Shown here: piece after piece, positions 7,394 to 13,507 of the stretch
Position numbering within the stretch: the stretch's first letter is position 1
How the letters are laid out: every line of letters starts with the position of its first letter
Assembly: GCA_021648225.1 (NCBI GenBank)
Contig: JAKITE010000047.1
Span: 1 to 19,032 of the forward strand
DNA length: 19,032 bases
Reading direction: 5' to 3'
From: Paracoccaceae bacterium
GTDB taxonomy: Bacteria; Pseudomonadota; Alphaproteobacteria; Rhodobacterales; Rhodobacteraceae
The notes under the pieces: generated by a model
What the model was told of the DNA's origin: nothing
What the model saw: the letters and a program-made list of their open reading frames with translations, nothing else
Databases searched by the model: none
Program-made: the position numbers and the translations under genes

Positions 7394-8501
7394 GCAGCAC
7401 TGACCCAACTGAATAGCCTGCCCCGAAAGAACAGATCAGCCCCAGTTCGCCATCGGCAATATCATCGGAATTTTTCGAGAATGCGATGATGGAACCGGCC
7501 GAGCTGGTATTGGCGTAATCTTGCAAAATATTGGGTTGCTCATCGGGTTCGGGAATGCGGCCCAGCACTTTGCGGCCAATAAAATCATTCATGGCTTTGT
7601 TGGCCTGGTGCAGCCACAGGCGTTTTAATTCATTGGGCGAGCGGCCTTCATCTTCCAGATGTGTCAGAATATGATTGGCAACAATCGGCAAGACTTCTTT
7701 AAAAACCTTGCGGCCGTTTTGCATGAATTGCATATCACGGCGATCCGCCACCCCGTCAGGGCGCGAGCGGCGCAAAAAGCCGTTATTGTTGCGGATATTG
7801 TTAGAAAACTTGGTCAGGCAGCGGGTGGAAAGCACCTCGAAATGCGGGGTATTTGCGGTTGCTTTGCATTCAACCAGCGTCGCGGTGCAGACATCGCCAA
7901 AAATAAAATGGCAGTCCCTGTCACGCCATTCCAGATGGCCCGAACAAATTTCGGGGTTTACCACCAATATTGCGCGCGCGGAACCTGACCGGATCATATC
8001 GCTGGCCATCTGAATGCCAAAAGTGGCCGAGGAACAGGCGACATTCATATCAAAGCCAAAACCGTCAATGCCCAGCAATTCCTGCACCTCGATGGCCACC
8101 GCCGGATAGGCGCGCTCCAGATTAGATGCCGCTACTATTACCGCATCAATATCGGCTGCGGTTTTGCCCGCCTGCGTCAGGGCTTTGTTACAAGCATCCA
8201 CCGCCATTTCGGCCATCACCCCCGGTTCGTCATCGTCGCGTTGGCGCAATTGCGGATACATGATGTCAGGGTCCAGAATGCCGGATTTATTCAGCACATA
8301 GCGGCTTTCGATGCCGCTGGCCTTGAAAATAAATTCGCTGCTGGAATGGGGGATCGCATCAACCTGCCCTGCGGCAATCGCATCGGCATTTTCAATATTC
8401 ATTTTATCGGCATAGGCGTTGAACGCCACCACCAGTTCATCATTGGAAATGGTTTCGACTGGCGTGAAAACGCCGGTGCCTGAAATAACTGGTTGATGCA
8501 T
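7377..8501 (-). CDS. Beta-ketoacyl-ACP synthase III, PA3286-like
   Basis: This is a thiolase-fold condensing enzyme with the complete Cys-His-Asn triad: Cys156 (NVACSSATF), His298 (WLHQANKAMNDF) and Asn331 (ANTSSAGS). The 374 residues are longer than housekeeping FabH (about 320). The extra N-terminal region (IENADAIAAGQVDAI) resembles the Pseudomonas PA3286 type, which condenses medium-chain acyl-CoA with malonyl-ACP and so feeds degradation products back into synthesis. That substrate assignment is by resemblance only. I chose the ATG at 8501 (MHQPVISGTGVFTP) because the frame upstream encodes a stem-loop rather than conserved protein. A perfect 12-bp hairpin ends nine bases before the start. 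It lies 68 bases downstream of the L,D-transpeptidase gene, probably co-transcribed. Confidence 0.9.
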   Translation of the reverse strand: MHQPVISGTGVFTPVETISNDELVVAFNAYADKMNIENADAIAAGQVDAIPHSSSEFIFKASGIESRYVLNKSGILDPDIMYPQLRQRDDDEPGVMAEMAVDACNKALTQAGKTAADIDAVIVAASNLERAYPAVAIEVQELLGIDGFGFDMNVACSSATFGIQMASDMIRSGSARAILVVNPEICSGHLEWRDRDCHFIFGDVCTATLVECKATANTPHFEVLSTRCLTKFSNNIRNNNGFLRRSRPDGVADRRDMQFMQNGRKVFKEVLPIVANHILTHLEDEGRSPNELKRLWLHQANKAMNDFIGRKVLGRIPEPDEQPNILQDYANTSSAGSIIAFSKNSDDIADGELGLICSFGAGYSVGSVLLKRSA

Positions 8502-8509
8502 CAAATGCC

Positions 8510-8543
8510 CCCGAATGGTTTTGCCAAGTTGAAACCATTCGGG
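8510..8543 (-). promoter_or_regulatory. Perfect 12-bp stem-loop at the ribosome binding site of the ketoacyl synthase gene
   Basis: CCCGAATGGTTT (8510-8521) and AAACCATTCGGG (8532-8543) pair perfectly around a 10-base loop. On the minus strand the stem ends in the GGG that continues into the only G-rich candidate ribosome binding site, nine bases before the ATG at 8501. A 12-base palindrome TTGATGCATCAA (8493-8504) spans the start codon itself. The location between ldt and the synthase gene suggests control of translation or processing of a shared transcript. There is no T-run for termination. Confidence 0.65.
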
Positions 8544-8569
8544 CACCTTTGGTCAAGCCTGATAATGCC

Positions 8570-9199
8570 TTACAGGCTGGAATGCGAAGGTCCGGCGCCT
8601 GCTTTGGGGAAAAGCACAACCCGGGTGCCGTTGGGCACCATGGCATATAATTCCTCGACCTGCGGGTTGATCAGCCGCGCACAGCCATTGGATACCGCCC
8701 GGCCAATCGTGCGCGGGTTATTGGTGCCGTGAATACGCAAATAGGTATCACGGCGGGTGTTTACATTATAAAGATAAAGCGCGCGCGCGCCAAGCGGGTT
8801 GCTTATGCCGCCGGGCTGCGGGCCATTTTCATAAATGCCACCCTCGGCAAAATCCAAATAGGCGTCGGGGTCACGCTTGATCATCGCAGGGGTTGGTCGC
8901 CAGTCCGGCCATTCCTGTTTTCTGCCCACATAAAATTCACCGGAATGGTAAAGACCCGCACGCCCGATACCAACGGTAAAGCGCATCGCCCTGCTTTCGC
9001 CCAATGTCCAATAGATGGCAAACTGGTTTGGGTCTACGTAAAGCTCACCAGCGATGAATTCTTCGCGAATGCGGACAATGCGCGGCGTGTATTCCTCGGG
9101 CAGCACATAAGGCTGCCCCAAGACATGGGCCGAGGCCTGGGTTGCAGCCAAAACAGATGCACTGGCAGTCGCGGCAATAAATTTACGGCGGTTTAACAT
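8570..9199 (-). CDS. Tat-exported L,D-transpeptidase (YkuD/ErfK family)
   Basis: YkuD-domain enzymes form 3-3 peptidoglycan cross-links or attach proteins to peptidoglycan in the periplasm. The 209-residue protein has a Tat-type signal peptide: NRRKFIAA near the N terminus, a short alanine-rich hydrophobic stretch, and a likely cleavage site after QASA (residue 24). The catalytic domain has His157 in the IHGTN motif and nucleophile Cys173 in SNGCARL. The ATG at 9199 is preferred over a TTG two codons earlier because AAGGA lies six bases before the ATG. The middle segment (PDWRPTPAMIKR, GGISNPLGARALYLY) matches the ErfK subgroup. It is divergent from purL, across about 250 bases. Confidence 0.93.
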   Translation of the reverse strand: MLNRRKFIAATASASVLAATQASAHVLGQPYVLPEEYTPRIVRIREEFIAGELYVDPNQFAIYWTLGESRAMRFTVGIGRAGLYHSGEFYVGRKQEWPDWRPTPAMIKRDPDAYLDFAEGGIYENGPQPGGISNPLGARALYLYNVNTRRDTYLRIHGTNNPRTIGRAVSNGCARLINPQVEELYAMVPNGTRVVLFPKAGAGPSHSSL

Positions 9200-9225
9200 G
9201 ATCAATCCTTAATTTTAGACACACA

Positions 9226-9310
9226 AATTCCTGGAATTAGAATAACACCCTGACTAGACCGAGAAACATCAACCTCGCAGTAAACTTTGTGTTACCAGCC
9301 TGATTCCAGG
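9226..9310. promoter_or_regulatory. Palindrome and inverted repeat between ldt and purL
   Basis: AATTCC-T-GGAATT (9226-9238) is a perfect short palindrome 27 bases before the L,D-transpeptidase start. CCTGGAAT within it is repeated inverted as ATTCCAGG at 9303-9310. This divergent 252-base region must hold promoters for both flanking genes, but I could not pick convincing -35/-10 pairs for purL. Reported as sequence symmetry only. Confidence 0.35.
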
Positions 9311-9451
9311 GTTTATTTGGCCAAGCTGTGTTGCCCCTGCCACGGTTTTGCCTGATTGCGTTGATTTGTAACGCTTTGGCGCTGCAATAAAGGCTATGAT
9401 TCATGTGCTTTCCTGCCTAAAAGAACGCGAATCCGCAGCGCAGGAGCCATC

Positions 9452-11644
9452 ATGCCCACCGAGATCATCACCGAACCAGAGATCACCACAGAAATCATCC
9501 GCAAACACGGGCTGAATCAGGCAGAATTCCAACGCATCCGCGAATTGCTGGACCGGGATCCGAGTTTTACCGAATTGGGCATTTTCAGCGCCATGTGGAA
9601 CGAACATTGTTCTTATAAATCCTCAAAAATATGGCTCAAAACCCTGCCGGTGGATGGCCCGCAGGTGATTTGTGGCCCCGGCGAAAACGCTGGTATTGTC
9701 GATATTGGCGATGGTCAATGTGTGGTTTTCAAAATGGAAAGCCATAATCACCCCAGTTATATCGAGCCTTTCCAAGGTGCGGCCACCGGCATTGGCGGCA
9801 TTTTGCGCGATGTGTTCACCATGGGCGCGCGGCCTGTGGCGGCGATGAACGCGCTTTCTTTTGGTGAACCATCCCACCCCAAAACCAAACAATTGGTTAA
9901 TGGCGTGGTGGAGGGCATCGGGTCTTATGGCAATTGTTTTGGCGTGCCGAATGTTGGCGGCGAAATGCGGTTCCATAAATCCTATAACGGCAATTGTCTG
10001 GTGAATGCTTTTGCTGCGGGCATCGCCAACACGAGCGAGATTTTCTATTCCGCTGCCAGCGGTATCGGCATGCCGGTGGTTTACTTGGGCGCCAAAACCG
10101 GGCGCGACGGCGTTGGCGGGGCCACCATGGCCAGCGCCGAATTTGATGACACCATCGAGGAAAAACGCCCCACCGTGCAGGTCGGGGATCCGTTTACCGA
10201 AAAACGCCTGATGGAGGCCACGTTGGAGCTGATGCAGACCGGCGCTGTGATTTCGATACAGGATATGGGCGCGGCGGGGCTGACTTGCTCGGCGGTCGAA
10301 ATGGGCGATAAAGGCGGGCTGGGCGTGGTGCTGGACCTTGAAAAAGTGCCGTGTCGCGAGGAAAATATGACAGCATATGAAATGATGCTGAGCGAATCCC
10401 AGGAACGCATGTTGATGGTGCTGCACCCCCATAAAGAAGCCGAGGCCAAAGCGGTATTTGATAAATGGGATCTGGATTTTGCCATCATAGGCGAGACCAT
10501 TGCCGAAGACCATTTTTTGATCCGCCTGAATGGCGAGATCAAAGCCGACCTGCCGCTAAAAGCCCTGTCGGGCGAGGCACCGGAATATGACCGGCCCTGG
10601 GTCGAAACGCCAACACCTGAACCCTATACCGGCTCGCCTGATATTGATATTGCCGACGCTTTGTTAAAATTGATCGGCAGCCCGAACCATGCCAGCAAGG
10701 CGTGGATCTGGTCGCAATATGACCATATGGTGCTGGCTGATACGGTTATTCGGCCCGGGTCGGACGCGGGGGTTATCCGGGTGCATGGCACTGAAAAGCT
10801 GCTGGCGTTTACCAGCGATGTAAACCCGCGCTATTGCTTTGCCAACCCTGAAATGGGCGGCAAACAAGCAGTGGCCGAAGCCTATCGCAACCAATGCGCC
10901 ACCGGCGCGCGGCCCTTGGCCACCACTGATAACCTGAACTTTGGCAACCCCGAGCGCCCTGAAATCATGGGCCAGCTTGTGGGTTGTATCAAAGGCATCG
11001 GTGCGGCCTGCAAGGCGCTGGATATGCCGATCGTTTCGGGCAATGTCAGCCTTTATAATGAAACCGACGGCGCGGGTATTCACCCCACGCCAACCATCGG
11101 CGCGGTGGGGATACTGGACAATATCGACCAGCTTATCCGTATGGTTCCCGATTGGGGGGATGATATTATTTTGCTGGGCAAAACCGGGGGCCATCTGGGC
11201 CAATCAGCGCTTTTGGCGGATGTATTGGGTCTGGAGATCGGCGATGCGCCCAATGTAGATTTGATTCTGGAGCGCGCCGCTGGCGAGGTTGTCCGACATT
11301 TGCACAGCCTGAACCTGATTACTGCGGCGCATGATCTTTCGGACGGGGGCATTGCGCTTGGCGTTGCGGATATGTGTTTGATGGGGAAATGTGGTGCGGT
11401 TTTGCAAAACCATTCCGGGCTTGCACCTGTAAACTGGTATTTTGGCGAAGATCAGGGGCGGTATTTGCTGGCTTGTTCACCTGAAAAAACCGCTGATATT
11501 CTGACGTTAGTTGCCACAGCAGAAATAGATGTTTTGAAAATTGGCCAGTTTGGCGGGGCTGTTTTGATGATGGATCAAAACGCTGTCCGGCTTGATGACC
11601 TTAAAAAAGCCCATGACACCGGCCTGACCAATGTGGCAGTTTAG
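9452..11644 (+). CDS. purL: Phosphoribosylformylglycinamidine synthase subunit PurL
   Basis: PurL is the synthetase subunit of the fourth step of purine synthesis; it uses ammonia from PurQ with PurS to convert FGAR to FGAM. The 730 residues fit the small bacterial PurL, not the 1300-residue fused form, so purQ and purS must lie elsewhere. Landmarks are SAMWNEHCSYKSSK (47-59, with the conserved His52), ESHNHPSYIEPFQGAATGIG, and the GGIGGATMAS-type second nucleotide region (here GVGGATMAS). The C-terminal half repeats the AIRS-like fold, with NFGNPERPEIM and HDLSDGGIALGVA. The start is supported by AGGAG nine bases upstream. bolA follows after a 78-base gap with its own possible promoter. Confidence 0.97.
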   Translation: MPTEIITEPEITTEIIRKHGLNQAEFQRIRELLDRDPSFTELGIFSAMWNEHCSYKSSKIWLKTLPVDGPQVICGPGENAGIVDIGDGQCVVFKMESHNHPSYIEPFQGAATGIGGILRDVFTMGARPVAAMNALSFGEPSHPKTKQLVNGVVEGIGSYGNCFGVPNVGGEMRFHKSYNGNCLVNAFAAGIANTSEIFYSAASGIGMPVVYLGAKTGRDGVGGATMASAEFDDTIEEKRPTVQVGDPFTEKRLMEATLELMQTGAVISIQDMGAAGLTCSAVEMGDKGGLGVVLDLEKVPCREENMTAYEMMLSESQERMLMVLHPHKEAEAKAVFDKWDLDFAIIGETIAEDHFLIRLNGEIKADLPLKALSGEAPEYDRPWVETPTPEPYTGSPDIDIADALLKLIGSPNHASKAWIWSQYDHMVLADTVIRPGSDAGVIRVHGTEKLLAFTSDVNPRYCFANPEMGGKQAVAEAYRNQCATGARPLATTDNLNFGNPERPEIMGQLVGCIKGIGAACKALDMPIVSGNVSLYNETDGAGIHPTPTIGAVGILDNIDQLIRMVPDWGDDIILLGKTGGHLGQSALLADVLGLEIGDAPNVDLILERAAGEVVRHLHSLNLITAAHDLSDGGIALGVADMCLMGKCGAVLQNHSGLAPVNWYFGEDQGRYLLACSPEKTADILTLVATAEIDVLKIGQFGGAVLMMDQNAVRLDDLKKAHDTGLTNVAV

Positions 11645-11664
11645 CGCAAATTCACCGCCAGCCC

Positions 11665-11692
11665 TTGTCAGTCGGACAATCCTCGCTTAAAT
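11665..11692 (+). promoter_or_regulatory. Possible promoter for bolA operon
   Basis: TTGTCA (11665-11670, five of six -35 matches) and TTAAAT (11687-11692, four of six -10 matches) are 16 bases apart in the purL-bolA gap. TTGTC and GACAA around the -35 are inverted copies. Just downstream, ATAC and GTAT flank a roughly 26-base imperfect dyad that includes the ribosome binding site. This could be a regulator site, but the symmetry is weak. Confidence 0.4.
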
Positions 11693-11722
11693 ACCTTAGC
11701 AAATTACTAGGAGTATCCACCT

Positions 11723-11965
11723 ATGGCCATCGAAGCATCCACAATCGAAGCCCTGATCCGCGAGGCGTTTCCAACCGCCGAAATCCGCATTGATGATCTG
11801 GCGGGGGATGGCAAGCATTACGCCGCCAGCGTTACCGCATCCGAATTCAAAGGTTTGAACCGTGTTAAGCAACACCAGATGGTTTATGCCGCGCTCAAAG
11901 GCAAAATGGATGGCGCAAATGGCGAATTGCACGCGCTGGCCCTGACCACCAAAGCGGCTGAATAA
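11723..11965 (+). CDS. bolA: BolA family protein
   Basis: The 80-residue protein covers the whole BolA domain: an N-terminal helix, the GDGKHYAASVTASEF strand region with a conserved histidine (His32), the FKGLNRVKQHQMVYAAL helix, and the C-terminal ELHALALTT strand with His70. BolA proteins of this short class pair with CGFS monothiol glutaredoxins to bind a [2Fe-2S] cluster for trafficking or iron sensing. That agrees with grxD two genes downstream. AGGAG lies 10 bases before the ATG. The next gene starts on the base after this stop codon, so the three genes form one operon. The exact subclass is inferred from size and context. Confidence 0.94.
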   Translation: MAIEASTIEALIREAFPTAEIRIDDLAGDGKHYAASVTASEFKGLNRVKQHQMVYAALKGKMDGANGELHALALTTKAAE

Positions 11966-12250
11966 GTGGATATCAGGCTTATCATATTAGGCGTGGTATT
12001 ATTTATTGCCGCCGCAATTCTGGCCGAGGCCTTTTTGCGCCGCAACCGTCCGAAAAAATCATTGGGCGAGCTGTTAAAACCCAATTTCGGCGTCGAAGAC
12101 GACGTTGACGGAAATGTAAAACCGCCGCTGGGCATGGAAGCGACCGACATGTCGATCATCCACGCCTCACAGCGGCTTAACCCCAATATTGACCACCGCG
12201 ACCCGCGCTTGGAACGGGTCAAACGCAAACCGGAGAAAAAACATGAGTAA
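11966..12250 (+). CDS. Small single-span membrane protein between bolA and grxD
   Basis: The function is unknown. The 94-residue protein has one membrane helix (about residues 4-23), then a basic stretch (RRNRPKK) that would keep the remaining 65 residues in the cytoplasm. That part is polar and probably disordered, with a basic end (LERVKRKPEKKHE). The start is a GTG on the first base after the bolA stop codon; no ATG fits better, and coupling with bolA is likely. It overlaps the start of grxD by eight bases. The tight packing argues it is a real gene and that its product acts with, or is co-regulated with, the BolA-glutaredoxin pair. Confidence 0.75.
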   Translation: MDIRLIILGVVLFIAAAILAEAFLRRNRPKKSLGELLKPNFGVEDDVDGNVKPPLGMEATDMSIIHASQRLNPNIDHRDPRLERVKRKPEKKHE

Positions 12251-12608
12251 TGCCGCAGAAACCATCCAGTCAGACATCAGCAATAACGATGTGGTGCTGT
12301 TTATGAAAGGCACCAGCCAAATGCCCCAATGCGGGTTTTCCAGCCGTATTGCCGGTGTACTGAATTACATGGGCGTGGCGTTCAAGGACGTCAACGTGCT
12401 GGACGATGGCGATATTCGCGAAGGTATCAAAAAGTTTTCCGACTGGCCAACCATTCCGCAGCTATACATCAAAGGCGAATTTGTCGGCGGCTGTGATATT
12501 GTTACCGAAATGGTTTTGTCTTCGGAACTGGACACATTGCTAAGCGATAACGGCATTGCATTCAGCAAAGAAGCGGCTGACAAAGTGCGTGAAACCAATC
12601 AGGAATAA
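12243..12608 (+). CDS. grxD: Monothiol glutaredoxin, CGFS type
   Basis: Grx4-type glutaredoxins bind a glutathione-ligated [2Fe-2S] cluster, alone or with BolA, and deliver it to target proteins. The 121-residue protein has the family signature CGFS at residues 30-33, preceded by VVLFMKGT and MPQ, then WPTIPQLYIKGEFVGGCDI (68-86), which holds the cis-proline and glutathione contact residues. The ATG at 12243 is used because it starts inside the preceding gene with CGGAG upstream and gives the normal length. A longer frame exists upstream but is antisense to nothing and lacks family residues. The gene is followed directly by the palindromic repeat cluster at 12621. Confidence 0.96.
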   Translation: MSNAAETIQSDISNNDVVLFMKGTSQMPQCGFSSRIAGVLNYMGVAFKDVNVLDDGDIREGIKKFSDWPTIPQLYIKGEFVGGCDIVTEMVLSSELDTLLSDNGIAFSKEAADKVRETNQE

Positions 12609-12620
12609 TAGATGTGGTGT

Positions 12621-12642
12621 GGTGGGCTGAAGCCCACCCTAC
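12621..12642 (-). repeat. GTAG-headed palindromic repeat, REP-like copy 4
   Basis: GGTGGGCT (12621-12628) and AGCCCACC (12631-12638) pair around GA, with CTAC at the right end (12639-12642), so the GTAG head is on the minus strand. It begins 12 bases after the grxD stop and is the first of three copies in 105 bases. Confidence 0.88.
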
Positions 12643-12645
12643 GGA

Positions 12646-12680
12646 CACCCTACCCGTAGGGTGCGTGGTCCCCACGCACC
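12646..12680 (+). repeat. GTAG-headed palindromic repeat, REP-like copy 5, with back-to-back GTAG
   Basis: CACCCTAC (12646-12653) and GTAGGGTG (12656-12663) face each other across CC, so two GTAG heads abut in opposite directions. The right-hand element continues as GTAGGGTGCGTGG (12656-12668), loop TCC, then CCACGCACC (12672-12680). Together with copy 4 this is a head-to-head arrangement like the paired REPs (BIMEs) of enterobacteria. Confidence 0.85.
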
Positions 12681-12702
12681 GTCGCGAATTGTAGGCCGGG
12701 TT

Positions 12703-12724
12703 GTAGGGCGGGCTTCAGCCCGCC
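12703..12724 (+). repeat. GTAG-headed palindromic repeat, REP-like copy 6
   Basis: GTAG (12703-12706) precedes GGCGGGCT (12707-12714) and AGCCCGCC (12717-12724) around TC. It differs from copy 4 by a compensatory change (GGTGGG to GGCGGG on one arm and CCCACC to CCCGCC on the other), which keeps the stem intact. A decayed head, GTAGGCCGGG, lies at 12691-12700. The element ends 10 bases before the zapA stop. Confidence 0.88.
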
Positions 12725-12734
12725 ATCACCGCCA

Positions 12735-13142
12735 TCACTCCCCCAACGCTTCCAGCCTGGATGCAGTTTTTTCCAACAACGCCATAGCCTTGGGCAATTC
12801 CGATTCCCCAAACAAGCCCGCATCGCCGCTTTGTTCCTGCATATTTGCCAATTCAACCGCCAAAGCCGCAGCCTTTGCCTCGGATGCCCGCAAGCGATCC
12901 TCCAGCGTTTTGGTGCGCTCAATACTGGTTTTGCCGTTCCATTCCAGTTCTTTTGTCCGATCCGCCAACATCAGCCCTGCCATTAACAACATACGCGATT
13001 CCGGCACGCGGCCAATGGCGGCTTGCAGGGTTGTGGCCTCGGCATCCAGCATTTTGGCGGCGGCTTTCAGGTGCGGTTCTTCGCCATCATTACAGACAAT
13101 CTGAAAAGGGCGGTCGCCAACGGTTACAGTAATTTCAGGCAT
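12735..13142 (-). CDS. zapA: Cell division protein ZapA
   Basis: ZapA bundles FtsZ filaments and stabilises the Z-ring. The 135-residue protein starts with the ZapA globular head (PEITVTVGDRPFQIVCNDGEE, residues 2-22), then helix alpha-1 with a conserved run (HLKAAAKMLDAEA) and the LLMAGLMLADRT segment typical of the family. A coiled-coil tail (about residues 65-135) is richer in Glu, Lys and Ala and longer than in E. coli ZapA (about 109 residues). The ATG overlaps the end of the upstream small coiled-coil gene by eight bases. The pair is divergent from tkt. Downstream of alphaproteobacterial zapA one often finds 6S RNA; here only the repeat cluster is present. Confidence 0.92.
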   Translation of the reverse strand: MPEITVTVGDRPFQIVCNDGEEPHLKAAAKMLDAEATTLQAAIGRVPESRMLLMAGLMLADRTKELEWNGKTSIERTKTLEDRLRASEAKAAALAVELANMQEQSGDAGLFGESELPKAMALLEKTASRLEALGE

Positions 13143-13329
13143 TTCCGGCCCCTTCCAACATTGGTTTCAGCTTTCCCAGCAGCAGGTCAAGCTCCGCGAC
13201 ATCCGATTTACGTCGGGCTTGCAACGCGGCCAATTCGGCCTTTAGGGTGGCATTTTCTGCCACCAGACCGTTTTCAAGCTTTTCAATCGCTGCTGCCAGC
13301 CGTTTTTCAAGATTTTCCAGATTGCGCAT
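13135..13329 (-). CDS. Small coiled-coil protein, candidate ZauP-like ZapA partner
   Basis: The 64-residue protein is a near-continuous coiled coil: a heptad-rich stretch NLEKRLAAAIEKLENGL (residues 5-21) followed by more leucine-spaced heptads to about residue 58. In Caulobacter the gene next to zapA encodes ZauP, a coiled-coil protein that works with ZapA to focus the Z-ring. Size, position and translational overlap (eight bases with zapA) make the same role likely here, but the sequence is low in complexity and I cannot confirm homology. The ATG at 13329 has a GGGG stretch upstream. The similar-sized DUF4164 family is the alternative name for such proteins. Confidence 0.7.
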   Translation of the reverse strand: MRNLENLEKRLAAAIEKLENGLVAENATLKAELAALQARRKSDVAELDLLLGKLKPMLEGAGNA

Positions 13330-13451
13330 ATCAGCCCCATATTATCCGCTGCTATCGAATCGCATTTAGCACGGATTTGCAACATATTAGCGCAGTTTCT
13401 TCAGATTTACCCAACACATTCCCGAAATAGGCCGTCATTCGCTTGACGGAG

Positions 13452-13487
13452 CATGTTTTCTTGGTCAAAACATGGGGCAAATGCCCC
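13452..13487 (+). promoter_or_regulatory. Two consecutive hairpins in the tkt leader
   Basis: CATGTTTT (13452-13459) and AAAACATG (13467-13474) pair around CTTGGTC, and GGGGCA (13474-13479) and TGCCCC (13482-13487) pair around AA directly after, followed by TTT. The shared base at 13474 means only one may be fully formed at a time. They end 20 bases before the preferred GTG start of tkt. They overlap the alternative ATG at 13472, an argument against that start. Confidence 0.5.
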
Positions 13488-13507
13488 TTTACCAGAAAGA
13501 AACCATT

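Noticed and set aside
9200..9205. TTG codon two codons before the chosen L,D-transpeptidase start
   Set aside because: The AAGGA ribosome binding site is placed for the ATG at 9199, and the Tat signal begins there.
9623..10513. Minus-strand open frame of about 296 residues opposite purL
   Set aside because: Antisense to well-conserved purL; its translation is rich in His, Phe and Gln, as expected from the complement of purL codons, and no family is recognisable.
12609..12734. CRISPR array suggested by clustered short palindromes
   Set aside because: Units are unequal, in mixed orientation, with no regular spacers and no cas genes.
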